Assembly (NCBI RefSeq): GCF_010669125.1
Contig: NZ_CP048630.1
Span: 2,678,001-2,742,000 of the forward strand
DNA from: Ancylobacter pratisalsi
GTDB lineage: Bacteria; Pseudomonadota; Alphaproteobacteria; Rhizobiales; Xanthobacteraceae
Reading direction: 5' to 3'
DNA: 64,000 bases
Positions 35,187-45,451 of the stretch are shown piece by piece; position 1 is the stretch's first letter, and each line of letters opens with the position of its first letter. Made by a program: the position numbers and the translations under genes. The notes under the pieces are model-generated. The model did no database searches. It was given only the letters and a program-made list of their open reading frames with translations, and was not told the origin of the DNA.

Positions 35187-35898
35187 GCCGGGCGGGACGC
35201 CACTAAGCATGCCGGCGGTGATCCTGCCGCCGCTCGGCCGCGTAGAAGCGCAGAGCCGCGCCTCCCAGGCAGCCTTGTGGCCCCGGATCCTCGTTGCTCA
35301 GGAACGCGCTGGCGACGACAGCGCCGGTGCCGCGTGCGGGCGCACACATGGGAGGCTGGACCGTGAGCCCTATGGATAGATCGCAAGCGACCTGAATGAC
35401 CATCGAACGTTCCCGCGCCGTCGGCGAGCTCACCCGCCGGACTGCCGGGCTGTGTGCCCGCAGCCTCGCCCCTCGCCCGCGTGCATGCGCTCTCGCAAGG
35501 AGGCGATTGTCGGTGTTTGTGGCGCGAAGCGGAGAAAATCGGCTCGCGCGGACGCACCGTGGGTGCCGCGCGGCCTTTGAACTGCGCTCCCTGTCGGCGC
35601 GCCTTTCGCGCCGGGAGCGCGAGCGGCCGATCCCGCGCGCCTGCGATCCGAATGATCGCCGCCGTGTCTTGATTTCGCTGCTTCCAGCAGCCATGGAAAG
35701 AGCAGCGGCCGTGCGAGTGGCCGTGGGGGGAAGTGAATGTTGCCGCGCTCTCGGGCCTGTTGCCGGACGAGCGGGGCGCGTTCCCTTGCATGTTGTGGAA
35801 GGTAATCGCTGCGATGGACAGCCGGTCTGACGCGTGAGGGCGGCATTGCGTCAAGCCGAGTGTCTTCATCATCACCCCACCGGTAGGAATTCTGAGAC
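35187..35898. other. Long gap between mscL and rfbC
   Basis: About 710 bases. Open frames exist on both strands, but none has a recognised product. The least unlikely is a minus-strand frame at 35203-35403 (66 residues starting MVIQVACDLS), which lacks a clear ribosome site. No promoter consensus or terminator stands out; mscL and the rfb operon must end and start here. Confidence 0.4.
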
Positions 35899-36459
35899 AT
35901 GACCACCTTCACCCGCCTCGCCATTCCCGACGTCGTGCTGGTCCAGCCGAAACGTCATGGCGACGAACGCGGCTATTTCTGCGAGACGTACAAGAAGAGC
36001 GACTTCGATGCGTTCGGCATCGACACGGTTTTTGTCCAGGACAACGAATCGCTCTCGCGCCATGTCGGGGTGGTGCGCGGCCTGCACTTCCAGACCCCGC
36101 CCTTCGCGCAGGCCAAGCTGGTGCGCGCCGCGCGCGGGGCGATCTTCGATGTCGCCGTCGACATCCGCAAGGGCTCGCCGAGCTTCGGTCAATGGGTCGG
36201 CGCCACGCTGAGCGCGGCGCGGGGCGAGCAGCTTCTGGTGCCCCACGGCTTCGCCCACGGTTTCTGCACGCTGGAGCCCGACACGCTGGTCGTCTACAAG
36301 GTCGACGCCCCCTACGCGCCCGCCAATGATGCGGGCATTCTGTGGGACGATCCGGCCATCGGCATCACATGGCCGGTCGCGGCCGAGGCGGCCATCCTTT
36401 CGGCCAAGGATCGCGTCCAGCCACGGCTTCAGGACTATGCAACGCCCTTTGCGCTGTGA
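35899..36459 (+). CDS. rfbC: dTDP-4-dehydrorhamnose 3,5-epimerase
   Basis: Third step of dTDP-L-rhamnose synthesis: epimerises carbons 3 and 5 of the 4-keto-6-deoxy sugar. The 186-residue cupin-type product has the catalytic His63 in VVRGLHFQ, the partner Asp and Tyr further on ([11 protein letters not shown]), and HGFAHGF. It is the first of four rfb genes; 38 bases separate it from rfbB. It has a GG-rich ribosome site before the ATG. Length is typical. Confidence 0.96.
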   Translation: MTTFTRLAIPDVVLVQPKRHGDERGYFCETYKKSDFDAFGIDTVFVQDNESLSRHVGVVRGLHFQTPPFAQAKLVRAARGAIFDVAVDIRKGSPSFGQWVGATLSAARGEQLLVPHGFAHGFCTLEPDTLVVYKVDAPYAPANDAGILWDDPAIGITWPVAAEAAILSAKDRVQPRLQDYATPFAL

Positions 36460-36497
36460 TAGCGACCGAGGCTGAAGCGAGCAGCCAAGGGATCGAA

Positions 36498-37553
36498 ATG
36501 ACGCGTCGTGTGCTTGTGACCGGTGGTGCCGGGTTCATCGGGTCGGCGGTGGTGCGCCGCCTGGTGCGCGCCGGGTGGGACGTGCTCAACTTCGACAAGC
36601 TTACCTATGCCGGCAATCTCGCCTCGCTGAACGAGATCGACAACAGCCCGAACTACCGTTTCGCCAAGGCCGACATCTGCGACGGGCGCGCCGTGCGCGA
36701 GGCGCTGGAGAGCTTCCGGCCCGATCTGGTCATGCATCTGGCCGCCGAGTCCCATGTCGACCGCTCGATCGACGGCCCCGGCGACTTCGTGCAGACCAAT
36801 GTGATCGGCACCTTCACCCTGCTGCAGGAGGCGCTGCGCTACTGGCAGGGTCTGGATGCGGCGGGCCAGCAGGCCTTCCGCTTCCACCACATCTCCACCG
36901 ACGAGGTGTTCGGCACGCTCGGCGAGGAAGGGCTGTTCCGCGAGGACACGCCCTACCAGCCGAACTCGCCCTATTCGGCCTCCAAGGCCTCATCCGACCA
37001 TCTGGTGCGGGCCTGGTTCCACACCTATGGCCTGCCGGTCGTGATGTCGAACTGCTCGAACAATTACGGGCCGTACCACTTCCCCGAGAAGCTGATCCCG
37101 CTGACCATCCTCAACGCGCTGGAAGGCAAGCCGCTGCCGATCTATGGCAAGGGCGAGAATGTGCGCGACTGGCTCTATGTCGACGACCACGCGTCGGCAC
37201 TGGAGCTGATCGCGACTACCGGGCGGCTCGGCGAGAGCTACAATGTCGGCGGCAATAATGAGCGCCGCAACATCGACGTGGTGCGCACCATCTGCACGAT
37301 CATGGACCGGGTGGTGCCCGATGCGACGATCGGCGCCCGCGAGGGGTTGATCACCTTCGTCACCGACCGGCCGGGCCACGATGCGCGCTACGCCATCGAC
37401 GCCACCAAGCTGAAGGGCGAACTGGGCTGGGTGCCGGCGCATGACTTCGAGAGCGGCATCGAGGCCACAGTGCGCTGGTATCTCGACAATGCCGCCTGGT
37501 GGGAGCCGCTGAAGGCGCGCTATGACCGCGCGCGGATCGGGCTTTCCAAATGA
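36498..37553 (+). CDS. rfbB: dTDP-glucose 4,6-dehydratase
   Basis: Second step of dTDP-L-rhamnose synthesis, NAD-dependent. The 351-residue short-chain dehydrogenase has the Rossmann motif TGGAGFIGS at 8-16, the active-site segment STDEVFG, and the catalytic YSASK motif in [26 protein letters not shown] near the end is a family signature. The start at 36498 is the first ATG giving the Rossmann strand at once. The stop overlaps the rfbD start by 4 bases. Confidence 0.97.
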   Translation: MTRRVLVTGGAGFIGSAVVRRLVRAGWDVLNFDKLTYAGNLASLNEIDNSPNYRFAKADICDGRAVREALESFRPDLVMHLAAESHVDRSIDGPGDFVQTNVIGTFTLLQEALRYWQGLDAAGQQAFRFHHISTDEVFGTLGEEGLFREDTPYQPNSPYSASKASSDHLVRAWFHTYGLPVVMSNCSNNYGPYHFPEKLIPLTILNALEGKPLPIYGKGENVRDWLYVDDHASALELIATTGRLGESYNVGGNNERRNIDVVRTICTIMDRVVPDATIGAREGLITFVTDRPGHDARYAIDATKLKGELGWVPAHDFESGIEATVRWYLDNAAWWEPLKARYDRARIGLSK

Positions 37554-38431
37554 GCGGAATCCTGCTGCTGGGTGCCGGGGGGCAGCTGGGCCGCGAAGTG
37601 GTGGCGCTTGCCGAGGAGCGCGCCGTCGCACTGACCGCGCTCGACCGCGCCGGTCTCGACATCGCGGATGCGGCCGCGATCGAGCGGGTCATCGGGCAGG
37701 CCCGGCCCGACATCGTCATCAACGCCGCCGCCTACACCGCGGTCGACCGGGCGGAGAGCGAGCCGGAGCTGGCCACGGCCATCAATGCGACGGCGCCGGG
37801 CCTCATCGCCCAGGCCTGCGCCCGCCATGGCGCGGCGCTGCTTCATGTCTCGACCGACTATGTGTTCGACGGCACCAAGCCTTCCGCCTATGTCGAGAGC
37901 GATGCGATCGCCCCGCTGGGTGTCTACGGCGCCAGCAAGGCGGCGGGCGAAGGCGCGGTGCGCGAGGCGCTGGACATGCATGTGATCCTGCGCACCTCCT
38001 GGGTCTATGGGCCCCATGGCGGCAATTTCCTCAAGACCATGCTGCGCCTCGCCGGCGAGCGCGACCGTTTGACCGTGGTGGCCGACCAGCATGGCTGCCC
38101 GACCGCGACGCGCGACATCGCCGAGGCACTTTTCACCGCCGCGGACGCGTTCCGCGCCGGCACGGCGGTGCCCGGCACCTACCATTTCGCGGGATCGGGA
38201 GCCACCAGCTGGCACGGCTTCGCCACGGAGATCGTGGCGCGGGCAGCCCGCCATACGGGGCGGCTGCCGGAGGTCGCGGCGATCACGACGGCGGAGTATC
38301 CGACACCTGCGCGCCGGCCCGCCAATTCCGAGCTGTCGAGCGATCTGTTCGCGGCGCGGTTCGGCTATCGTGCCGCGCCGTGGCGGCAGCGTACCGCCGA
38401 GGTGGTCGACCGGCTGCTGGCGGCAACCTAG
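37550..38431 (+). CDS. rfbD: dTDP-4-dehydrorhamnose reductase
   Basis: Last step: reduces the 4-keto group to give dTDP-L-rhamnose. The 293-residue product has GAGGQLG at 7-13, [23 protein letters not shown] and the catalytic YGASK motif, and a typical C-terminal substrate domain. It overlaps rfbB by 4 bases and precedes rfbA by 19 bases, so rfbCBDA is one transcript. Confidence 0.97.
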   Translation: MSGILLLGAGGQLGREVVALAEERAVALTALDRAGLDIADAAAIERVIGQARPDIVINAAAYTAVDRAESEPELATAINATAPGLIAQACARHGAALLHVSTDYVFDGTKPSAYVESDAIAPLGVYGASKAAGEGAVREALDMHVILRTSWVYGPHGGNFLKTMLRLAGERDRLTVVADQHGCPTATRDIAEALFTAADAFRAGTAVPGTYHFAGSGATSWHGFATEIVARAARHTGRLPEVAAITTAEYPTPARRPANSELSSDLFAARFGYRAAPWRQRTAEVVDRLLAAT

Positions 38432-38450
38432 AAACAGCACCGAGGGGCAC

Positions 38451-39323
38451 ATGAAGGGCATCATTCTCGCCGGCGGGTCCGGCACGCGGCTTCATCCGAT
38501 CACGCTGGTGGTCTCCAAGCAGCTCCTGCCGGTCTACAACAAGCCGATGATCTACTACCCGCTGACCACGCTGATGATGGCGGGGATCCGGGACATACTG
38601 ATCATCACCACCCCCCATGACAGCGCGCTGTTCAAGCACCTGCTGGGCGACGGGAGCCAGTTCGGCATCACGCTCAGCTATGCGGTGCAGGCCACCCCGC
38701 GCGGTCTGGCGGACGCCTTCATCGTCGGCCGCGACTTCATTGGCGACGAGCGCGTGGCGCTGGTGCTGGGCGACAACCTGTTCTTCGGTCACGGCCTTCC
38801 CGAACTGCTGGCGGAGGCGGTCGGCCGCGAGAAGGGGGCGACGGTGTTCGGCTATCCCGTGCACGACCCCGAGCGCTACGGGGTCGCGGAGATGGGCCCG
38901 GACGGGCGGGTGATCTCGCTGGAGGAGAAGCCGCTCAAGCCGAAGTCGAACCTGGCGGTGACCGGCCTGTATTTCTACGACAACCGTGTGGTCGAGATCG
39001 CCGCCAACCTCGCGCCCTCGCCGCGTGGCGAGATCGAGATCACCGACATCAACCGCACCTACATGGAATGGGGCGAGCTCGGCGTCTCGATGATGGGACG
39101 CGGCTTTGCCTGGCTCGACACCGGCACGCCGGGTTCGCTGCTGGAGGCGGCGCAGTTCGTGCAGATCCTGGAGACCCGGCAGGGTCTGCGCATCGCCGCG
39201 CCCGAAGAGGTCGCCTTCCGCGAGGGCTTCATCGATGCCGCCCAGCTGCGCAAGCTGGGTGAGGCGCAGAAGAAGTCCAATTATGGCTCCTACCTGATCC
39301 GGCTCGCCGAAGAAGGTCACTGA
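38451..39323 (+). CDS. rfbA: Glucose-1-phosphate thymidylyltransferase
   Basis: First step of the pathway: joins dTTP and glucose-1-phosphate. The 290-residue product starts with the nucleotidyltransferase loop [14 protein letters not shown], then [24 protein letters not shown], and [19 protein letters not shown] with the catalytic Lys. The ATG at 38451 has GAGGGG 5 bases ahead; the frame is open far upstream inside rfbD but carries no family sequence. It ends the rfb operon and is convergent with the GT2 gene. Confidence 0.97.
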   Translation: MKGIILAGGSGTRLHPITLVVSKQLLPVYNKPMIYYPLTTLMMAGIRDILIITTPHDSALFKHLLGDGSQFGITLSYAVQATPRGLADAFIVGRDFIGDERVALVLGDNLFFGHGLPELLAEAVGREKGATVFGYPVHDPERYGVAEMGPDGRVISLEEKPLKPKSNLAVTGLYFYDNRVVEIAANLAPSPRGEIEITDINRTYMEWGELGVSMMGRGFAWLDTGTPGSLLEAAQFVQILETRQGLRIAAPEEVAFREGFIDAAQLRKLGEAQKKSNYGSYLIRLAEEGH

Positions 39324-39387
39324 GGCGCCGGAGCCATCTGTTTCGAGGCGCTTTCTCACAGCGGCCGGACCGCTCCCTCGACATGGG

Positions 39388-39403
39388 CCCGCCCGCGGGC
39401 GGG
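39388..39403. terminator. GC palindrome between rfbA and the GT2 gene
   Basis: A 16-base perfect palindrome (CCCGCCCG followed by CGGGCGGG) lies between the two convergent genes, 10 bases past the end of the glycosyltransferase gene. No T-run is present on either side, so its role as a terminator is only suggested by position. Confidence 0.35.
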
Positions 39404-39412
39404 GGCGCCGCG

Positions 39413-41578
39413 TCAGTCGATGGCGTCGGTGCGCGGGGCGCGGCTTCCCTGCGGGGACGGCGCGCGCAGCGCGTATTCATTGTTGCGCAGGAAATTTGGC
39501 CCGAGATGGGGGTCGGTGCGCGTGGCGGTGGCCCATTTGGCCGCGAAGGCCGCGCGCTCGGCCGTGCGGCGCGGGCTTGTGCCGGTCCGGCTGTCCTGCC
39601 CGCGTGAGGCCGATTCGTGATGGATCATCCGCGCGAAGGGGGTGAACACCACCTCCCAGCCGGCACGGCGGGCGCGCAGGCACAGGTCGATGTCGTTGCA
39701 TTCCTCGGCGAAGGCCTCGGCATCGAGCGGGCCGATGGCGTCGAGACAGTCGCGGCGGATCAGAAGGCAGGCGCCGGTGACGGCGGACAGGTTCTGCCGC
39801 ACCACCAGCCGGTCCTGATAGCCGGGCGCGTTGGCCGGGGCGTGGGCGAACCAGTGGCTTCCCGCGCCGCTGCGCAGCGCCACGATGAAGCCGGCATGCT
39901 GCACCGAGCGGTCTGGATAGAGCAGCTTGGCGCCGACGATGCCGGTGGGTTCGCGCAGGGCGAGCGCCACCATCTCGTCGAGCCAGCCCGGCTGGACGAT
40001 TTCCATGTCGTTATTGAGCAGCAGCACCAGCGCGCCCGAGGCGGCGGCGATGCCGGCATTGCACAGCCGTGAGAAATTGAAATCGCCCGCGTCGCGCAGG
40101 ATCCGCGTCGCGGGCCATTGCGCGCGCGTCTCCTCGAACAGCGCGAAGGTCGCCGCCTCCTGCGAGCCGTTGTCGACGATGATGATCTCGAAGGCACGGT
40201 AGGCGGTGACGGCCATGAGGGTGCGCAGCGTGCGGGCCAGCAGCTCCGCCCGGTCGCGGGTGGGAATGACGATCGACACAAGAGGGGCGGTGGTCGGCGG
40301 GGCGGGCCTCTCGGTGGAGCCCTCCGGCACGCCGTAGCGCGGGCGCAGATGATGCCGCTCGGGATCGATGTCGACGGGTACGCCGCGCCGTTCGGACAGG
40401 GCGGCGGCGGCGAGCCGCGCGGTGGCGGCATCGGGCAGGCCGGGACCGGCGCGCACGGAGGAATAGGCGATGCGGGGCAGATGGCGGATCACGGCGGAGG
40501 CGTCGGTTCCGAGATCGTCGACATAGCGCAGCAGCATGTCGTGCACCGCCGCCCCGCCCAAGGCCGGGCGCAGGCCGAGCCGCCGGGCGCGGGCACCGCG
40601 CAGCGCCACCAGCGCGCCCATATACGGCATCGCCTCCAGAAGGTGGCGGTTGAAGGCGGGCTTGAACGCGCCGTCGCGCGGCTGCCCGTCGGGATAGAGA
40701 TATTCCTCGTCGGTGTAGAGCAGCGCGCAGTCGGGGTGCCGGGCGAAGGCGTCGCGGATCAGCGCCACCGCGTCGCGCGTGGGCTGGCCGGCAGCGTCGA
40801 GCGGCACCACGAGGTCGGTCTCGCCGGCGGCATCGAGCGCGGCGGCGAGGCCCATGGCGGGGCTCGATGCCGCGTCGGCGTCCGGCATGGCGAGGAGGGT
40901 GGTGCGCTCATGGAGCGGGGCGAGGCTGGCCGCTCCCGCGCTGTCGCCTTCGGCAACCGCCACGATCCAGCGGAAGGTCGGATCGGTCTGCGCCGCCAGC
41001 GCCTTGGCGCAGGCTTCGAGCGCACGGGGCGTCACGCCGGCCGCCGAGGTGATGAAGGTCACGCGCGGGGCGGCCGCCCCGGCGGGCACCTCGGTGAAGT
41101 CGCCCACATGACGGGCACGGAACCGGCGATAGTCCGGCAGGCCCATCAGCGGCCCGGCGGAAGAGGTGTACAGCACCTGCTTGAGATGCCGGCGCAGCAG
41201 GCGCGCGGCCCGCTTCGCCGCCTTCAGCCGGGCGAGCGGGGCCCGGCCGAAGCCGCCATGGCGCAGCGCGCGCGCCAGAAGTGCCAGGTGGCCGAGAGGG
41301 TAATGGCCGAGCCGGGCGGTGCCGGCGCCGCGCAAGGTGAGCCGTGCCGCCTCGCGAGGAAGCGCGAGGCCGGCGAGCCCGTCGGCATTCGTGGGGATGC
41401 GTTCCAGCACATGGCCGGCGCTGTCCTCGACCTCGATCACCAGCGGGGTGCTGGAATCGACATGGAGCACGCAGGCAACCGCGTGCGCCGCGCGCGGCAC
41501 GGGAGGGGGCAGAAAGCTGACGCCTTCCGGTGAGGTGGCGGGCGTCAGCCAGATCGGGGGGATGGAGCTGAAGTCCAT
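39413..41578 (-). CDS. Two-domain family 2 glycosyltransferase
   Basis: A 721-residue protein. After about 125 residues of unrecognised sequence comes a GT-A-like domain (RVTFITSAAGVTPRALEACAKAL and the LYTDEEYL segment) and then a full GT2 domain from about 430 (LVSIVIPTRDRAELLARTLR, DNGSQ, LLLNNDMEIVQPGWLDEM, NDIDLCLRARRAGWEVVFTP). The ATG at 41578 is used; a GTG at 41659 is in frame and neither has a clear ribosome site. GT2 proteins of this build add sugars to lipid-linked or surface glycans. It is last in a three-gene leftward operon. Confidence 0.83.
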   Translation of the reverse strand: MDFSSIPPIWLTPATSPEGVSFLPPPVPRAAHAVACVLHVDSSTPLVIEVEDSAGHVLERIPTNADGLAGLALPREAARLTLRGAGTARLGHYPLGHLALLARALRHGGFGRAPLARLKAAKRAARLLRRHLKQVLYTSSAGPLMGLPDYRRFRARHVGDFTEVPAGAAAPRVTFITSAAGVTPRALEACAKALAAQTDPTFRWIVAVAEGDSAGAASLAPLHERTTLLAMPDADAASSPAMGLAAALDAAGETDLVVPLDAAGQPTRDAVALIRDAFARHPDCALLYTDEEYLYPDGQPRDGAFKPAFNRHLLEAMPYMGALVALRGARARRLGLRPALGGAAVHDMLLRYVDDLGTDASAVIRHLPRIAYSSVRAGPGLPDAATARLAAAALSERRGVPVDIDPERHHLRPRYGVPEGSTERPAPPTTAPLVSIVIPTRDRAELLARTLRTLMAVTAYRAFEIIIVDNGSQEAATFALFEETRAQWPATRILRDAGDFNFSRLCNAGIAAASGALVLLLNNDMEIVQPGWLDEMVALALREPTGIVGAKLLYPDRSVQHAGFIVALRSGAGSHWFAHAPANAPGYQDRLVVRQNLSAVTGACLLIRRDCLDAIGPLDAEAFAEECNDIDLCLRARRAGWEVVFTPFARMIHHESASRGQDSRTGTSPRRTAERAAFAAKWATATRTDPHLGPNFLRNNEYALRAPSPQGSRAPRTDAID

Positions 41579-41672
41579 GGCCGGCAAAGGGTCCGCTACT
41601 CCACGGGCAGGCTTGAGGAGGGCCCGTAAAGGCTCCGGTCGAGGGTAGGGCTGCCGCACCCGGCGGCCCGGC

Positions 41673-43112
41673 TCAATCGCTCCACCAGCCCTTATAGGAC
41701 AGGGGAGCGGGTGCGGTCAGCGGTGAATTGCGGACCAGGCCGGGATTATAGGCCGGATCGTTCTGCAGGAACTCGTTCCAGCGTTCCAGAAACAGCGAGA
41801 GATCCGCGCCGGGCAGATTGTTCGCCCCGCGCGAGGCGCTCTCATAGTGGGTCAACTCGGCATGGGGCGTGTAGACCAGCCGCAGACCCAGCAGCCGCAT
41901 GCGCAGGCACAGATCGATGTCGTTCCAGTCCAGCGCGAACTGCTCGTCAAAGCCATTCAGCTGGTCCAGCAGGCTGCGCCGCGTCGCGAAGGCCGCTCCG
42001 GTCACCATCGAGCACTCGCGATGCACGTCGGCCCAGTTGCCATAGGTCGGCGCCGTCGCCGGCATGCCGATGAAGACATGTGTGCAGGTGCCCATGACGC
42101 CGCCCGCCATGCCGGCATGCTGGATGCGGTCGTCGGGGTAGAGCAGGCGCGCGCCGACGCCGCCGATGTCCTCATCGCAGGCGAAGGTCATCATCGCCTC
42201 GATCCAGTCCGGATGGCGCACGACGATGTCGTCGTTCATCAGGAGGAGGTATTCGCTCTCGGCCAGCGGCCAGAGCTGGTTCATCTTGCGCGCGTAGTTG
42301 AACGCCTCGCCCGGTTCGCGGCGTGTGACGACGCGTTTAAGGCGGAACGGCCAGTCGCGGTCGGCATAGGCGCTGCCGTCCTCGACATCGTCGCCAACCA
42401 GCACGGTGATCCGATCCATCGGCCAGGAGGAGCGGGTCAGGCTTTCGAGCATGTTGACGAGCATGGGCCGCCCCTGCATCGCCTCATCGCCAGTCTCGCA
42501 CGGGGCCTGCCGGGTGGGGATCACCAGCGTCACCTCGGACTTTTCGGCAAGCTCGCGATGCAGGCGCAGCGTCGAGGGCAGCCGGCCGGGCAGGATACGG
42601 GCGTCTTCGAGGCGGTTCGCGGCCCACTTCTTCGCCGCCCGGCGCCGGTCGGCGAGGTCGTCCATCGCCAGCGGCCTGCGGCGGGACGAGATGACCTCGG
42701 TAATCCGCTCCACGATCCGGCCGGCGGCGCTGGCGCGCAGCAGCAGGTCGTAGGTCAGCGCATTGCCGACGTCGGCGTCGGGAGGGCCGAGCGCCTCGAT
42801 GGCGCGTCCACGCACGAAGATCGGCCAGGCAATGTAATTCTGGGCGAGGAGCTGGGTAATGTCGAAGCCGGGCTTCAGGATCAGCCGGTCTTCGCCCCTG
42901 GCGGAGAGGTGCACCTCGTCGCCATAGAAGATGTCGACATCCGGCCGGGCTTCGGCGGCGACACGCAGCACCATGCCGATATCGGGATGCAGCCGGCAGC
43001 CGGTGTCCGCGAGGCAGTACCAGTTATTCGGCTTGGTCCGCTCGGGCCATTGCTGGCGCGGGGCGAGCTCGCCGTTCTCGGTGAGGACGATGGCGAATGG
43101 GTATTTCTTCAT
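41673..43112 (-). CDS. Family 2 glycosyltransferase
   Basis: A 479-residue protein related in its second half to the neighbouring GT2 protein: GDDVEDGSAY, LLLMNDDIVVRHPDWIEAM, GARLLYPDDRIQHAGM, TGAAFATRRSLL and NDIDLCLRMRLLGLRLVYTP. The first half carries IFYGDEVHL and looks like a degenerate second GT-A domain. The ATG at 43112 overlaps the upstream stop by 4 bases, which fixes the start and shows translational coupling. Donor and acceptor are unknown; rhamnose is a candidate donor because the rfb genes are adjacent. Confidence 0.86.
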   Translation of the reverse strand: MKKYPFAIVLTENGELAPRQQWPERTKPNNWYCLADTGCRLHPDIGMVLRVAAEARPDVDIFYGDEVHLSARGEDRLILKPGFDITQLLAQNYIAWPIFVRGRAIEALGPPDADVGNALTYDLLLRASAAGRIVERITEVISSRRRPLAMDDLADRRRAAKKWAANRLEDARILPGRLPSTLRLHRELAEKSEVTLVIPTRQAPCETGDEAMQGRPMLVNMLESLTRSSWPMDRITVLVGDDVEDGSAYADRDWPFRLKRVVTRREPGEAFNYARKMNQLWPLAESEYLLLMNDDIVVRHPDWIEAMMTFACDEDIGGVGARLLYPDDRIQHAGMAGGVMGTCTHVFIGMPATAPTYGNWADVHRECSMVTGAAFATRRSLLDQLNGFDEQFALDWNDIDLCLRMRLLGLRLVYTPHAELTHYESASRGANNLPGADLSLFLERWNEFLQNDPAYNPGLVRNSPLTAPAPLSYKGWWSD

Positions 43113-45451
43113 CGCGCGTCCCGACCTGCGAACCCGTCTTCGGAAAGGAGGCGGGAAACACTGTCCTCCATCTGCCGCGCCACCGCCTGCGGCGAGAGCG
43201 TGTTGCGCAGATGGGCCCTGGCGCGTTCGGCCAGCATTGCGCGTTCCTCGGGGGAGAGCGCGGCGGCGGCGACCAGGCACTCGGCGAAGTGGGTTTCGTC
43301 GACCTTGGCCCAGCTCGTGCCGGCACCATAGGCGCCGACATCCTCGCTCAGCGTCCAATCCTCGTAGCGCACCGGGAAGCCGGTGCTGGCATTGAGGAAA
43401 TCGCGCGACCCGCCGTAGTCGGTGGCGACCACCGGCGTGCCGCGCGCCAAAGCCTCGGCAATGGTGAGGCCGAAGCCTTCCGAGCAGTGGCTTGAGGCGT
43501 AGATGTCGGCGGTATCCTGAAGCACGTTCAGTTCATGAGCAGGCATCGAGAGATCGAGCAGCACCACGCCATTGGTGGAGCGGCAAAGCTCAAGCAGGTC
43601 AGCCGCGTCCTTGTGGGCGGAATCGATATTCTTGGTCTTGAGCACCAGCTGCCACCCCCTGGCGCCGAGGCCGCTGCGGGCGAAGGCGCGCACCAGCGCG
43701 TGGGGGTTCTTGCGCACGAGGAAGCTCGACGCGTCGAAGATGTAAAGGATGACGCGCGTGTCCTCGCCAAGCCCGCAGCGGCGGCGCAGACGCGTGCGTT
43801 CGGCGAGCGGGGAAAGCAGCTCGCGCACCGGTACGACGTGAGGCACCACATGCACGGGACCCCGGGCGTGGGGCCGGAAGATGTCCGCGCAGAACTGCGT
43901 CGGCGCCCAGACGGCGTCGACCTTGGCGAGCCCCTGCTTGAGGTGATCGGGAAGCGTGGGCGATTCCCACACGAACAGGCCGACAGTTCTCAGCGCCCTG
44001 TGGATTTCCGCCCACGCCGCCTTGTCCAGCACGGCGGACCAGCCATCGGGATTGAGATGCACAACCGCGATGTCCGCCGACAACGGCACATCCGCGACGG
44101 TGAATGTGGGCGCGATGCGCTGATGGATGTGAAAGGGGCGACGGATCGGGAAGATCTTGTGCGGGAACCGCGCGTGCATGAAGGCGGTGAGATAGCCCCG
44201 CCCCGCGGCGCCCAGCCCGTTATTGTAGTTCCACGGGCTGATGAAGCTGACAACCGGTGGGGTGCGAGGACATGGCGGGCTGAGAGGGAAGTTGCGCTGA
44301 TACGCCAGCTCGTCCAGCAGCATGTCGGCCAGCCGGGCATCGTACCCATGCTCGACCAGCGCCTCGCGCCATCCTGTCTTGTCCGCGAAGGGAATGTCGT
44401 CGCGGACGGTCATCACCTTGATGAAGGGGAAGCCATCGGCGAGGAGCTGGCGCCAGCGAAAGATGGTCGGGTTGTGGTCGTCATAGGTGTCGAACAACTG
44501 CCCGACAGGGATGCCGGCCGCCCGCATGGTCGGCGCGAACTTGACCTCATAGGTGTTGATCACGTCGTCCTTGTCGTCAAAGGCGACAATGGAGCGAACG
44601 AATTCGTGCAGGGCGTTGGCGCGCAGCGCGTCGGACTTGATGGCGAGGAAATAGCTCTGGATGTGCCAGCTACGCTCATAATTGTCGGTCAGGCCGACGA
44701 TCTGGGCCGGGTGGGCGTCAATCTTCTCGATGACATCATGGAAGACCTTCTGGCTGGTGGGTCCCAGAAGGCTGTCATTGAGAAGATAGAGGGTCTGGCA
44801 ATCGAAGAAGGCACGGTGGGCGCGCATGATGTGCGCCCAGGCCGCGAAATCGAGGCCGACATTCTCGCGAACGAAGAGACCGCTGGCGAGGTCGCGCAGC
44901 CAGGGTTCGTCACCGACGAAGGGCTGATCCGCCGCGACGAGCACATAGACGTCGATGCCTTCACGAACCAGCGCTTCCAGATAGTGCCGGACATGCGGCT
45001 TGATACCGCCTTTGGGCGAATGGGTGACGAAGAGCGCCGCGCGTGGGCCGGGCGGCACATATTTCAACGTGATCAGCTGCACGTCGGTGACCGGGCGACT
45101 GCGCTTCGGCTTGGTGGGCAGGCGGCCTTCGTGGCGACCGAATATCTGGTAGTGGATCAGGGGTGAAACGCCGGATTCGCGCACGTCGCGATTCGTAGCG
45201 AGGTACCAGTCGGCATCGAACCCGGACCGGTTCGGCGTTCCCGCCGCGTTCGTGCCCGCGGCAAGAGCCGTCTGAGGCATCCAATCCCGAAACGCGCGGC
45301 GCGGCCGGCCGGATTTGTGCTGAACCAGGAACTTCAGGCTTTCGCGCGGACGCCCGTTGCGGTGGAACAGGGCCTTGCGCACGAAACGACGCGGCCGGCC
45401 ATCCTTGTGGAAAGCAAATCTCTTCGTCCAGCTGGGCAGCGTGATCTTCAT
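43109..45451 (-). CDS. RgpF-like / GT4 fusion glycosyltransferase
   Basis: A 780-residue protein. Residues 11-57 hold three imperfect 15-residue repeats around GRP (positions 18, 33 and 48). Next comes FDADWYLATNRDVRESGVSP, then an RgpF-like region (rhamnan synthesis protein F type) at about 135-380 with ALFVTHSPKGGI, VRENVGLDFAAW and LYLLNDSLLGP, and a GT4 domain from about 400 to the end with LFVWESPTLPDHL and SEGFGLTIAEALARGTPVVA. RgpF proteins act in rhamnose polymer synthesis, which fits the rfb genes nearby. It is the first gene of the leftward operon. Confidence 0.85.
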   Translation of the reverse strand: MKITLPSWTKRFAFHKDGRPRRFVRKALFHRNGRPRESLKFLVQHKSGRPRRAFRDWMPQTALAAGTNAAGTPNRSGFDADWYLATNRDVRESGVSPLIHYQIFGRHEGRLPTKPKRSRPVTDVQLITLKYVPPGPRAALFVTHSPKGGIKPHVRHYLEALVREGIDVYVLVAADQPFVGDEPWLRDLASGLFVRENVGLDFAAWAHIMRAHRAFFDCQTLYLLNDSLLGPTSQKVFHDVIEKIDAHPAQIVGLTDNYERSWHIQSYFLAIKSDALRANALHEFVRSIVAFDDKDDVINTYEVKFAPTMRAAGIPVGQLFDTYDDHNPTIFRWRQLLADGFPFIKVMTVRDDIPFADKTGWREALVEHGYDARLADMLLDELAYQRNFPLSPPCPRTPPVVSFISPWNYNNGLGAAGRGYLTAFMHARFPHKIFPIRRPFHIHQRIAPTFTVADVPLSADIAVVHLNPDGWSAVLDKAAWAEIHRALRTVGLFVWESPTLPDHLKQGLAKVDAVWAPTQFCADIFRPHARGPVHVVPHVVPVRELLSPLAERTRLRRRCGLGEDTRVILYIFDASSFLVRKNPHALVRAFARSGLGARGWQLVLKTKNIDSAHKDAADLLELCRSTNGVVLLDLSMPAHELNVLQDTADIYASSHCSEGFGLTIAEALARGTPVVATDYGGSRDFLNASTGFPVRYEDWTLSEDVGAYGAGTSWAKVDETHFAECLVAAAALSPEERAMLAERARAHLRNTLSPQAVARQMEDSVSRLLSEDGFAGRDAR

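Noticed and set aside
35203..35403. Possible 66-residue minus-strand gene in the gap before rfbC
   Set aside because: The translation is not obviously random but has no recognised family and no good ribosome site, so it is only mentioned in the gap entry.
40118..45166. Plus-strand frames over the three leftward glycosyltransferase genes
   Set aside because: No motifs, and opposite to genes linked by 4-base overlaps and clear GT2/GT4 signatures.
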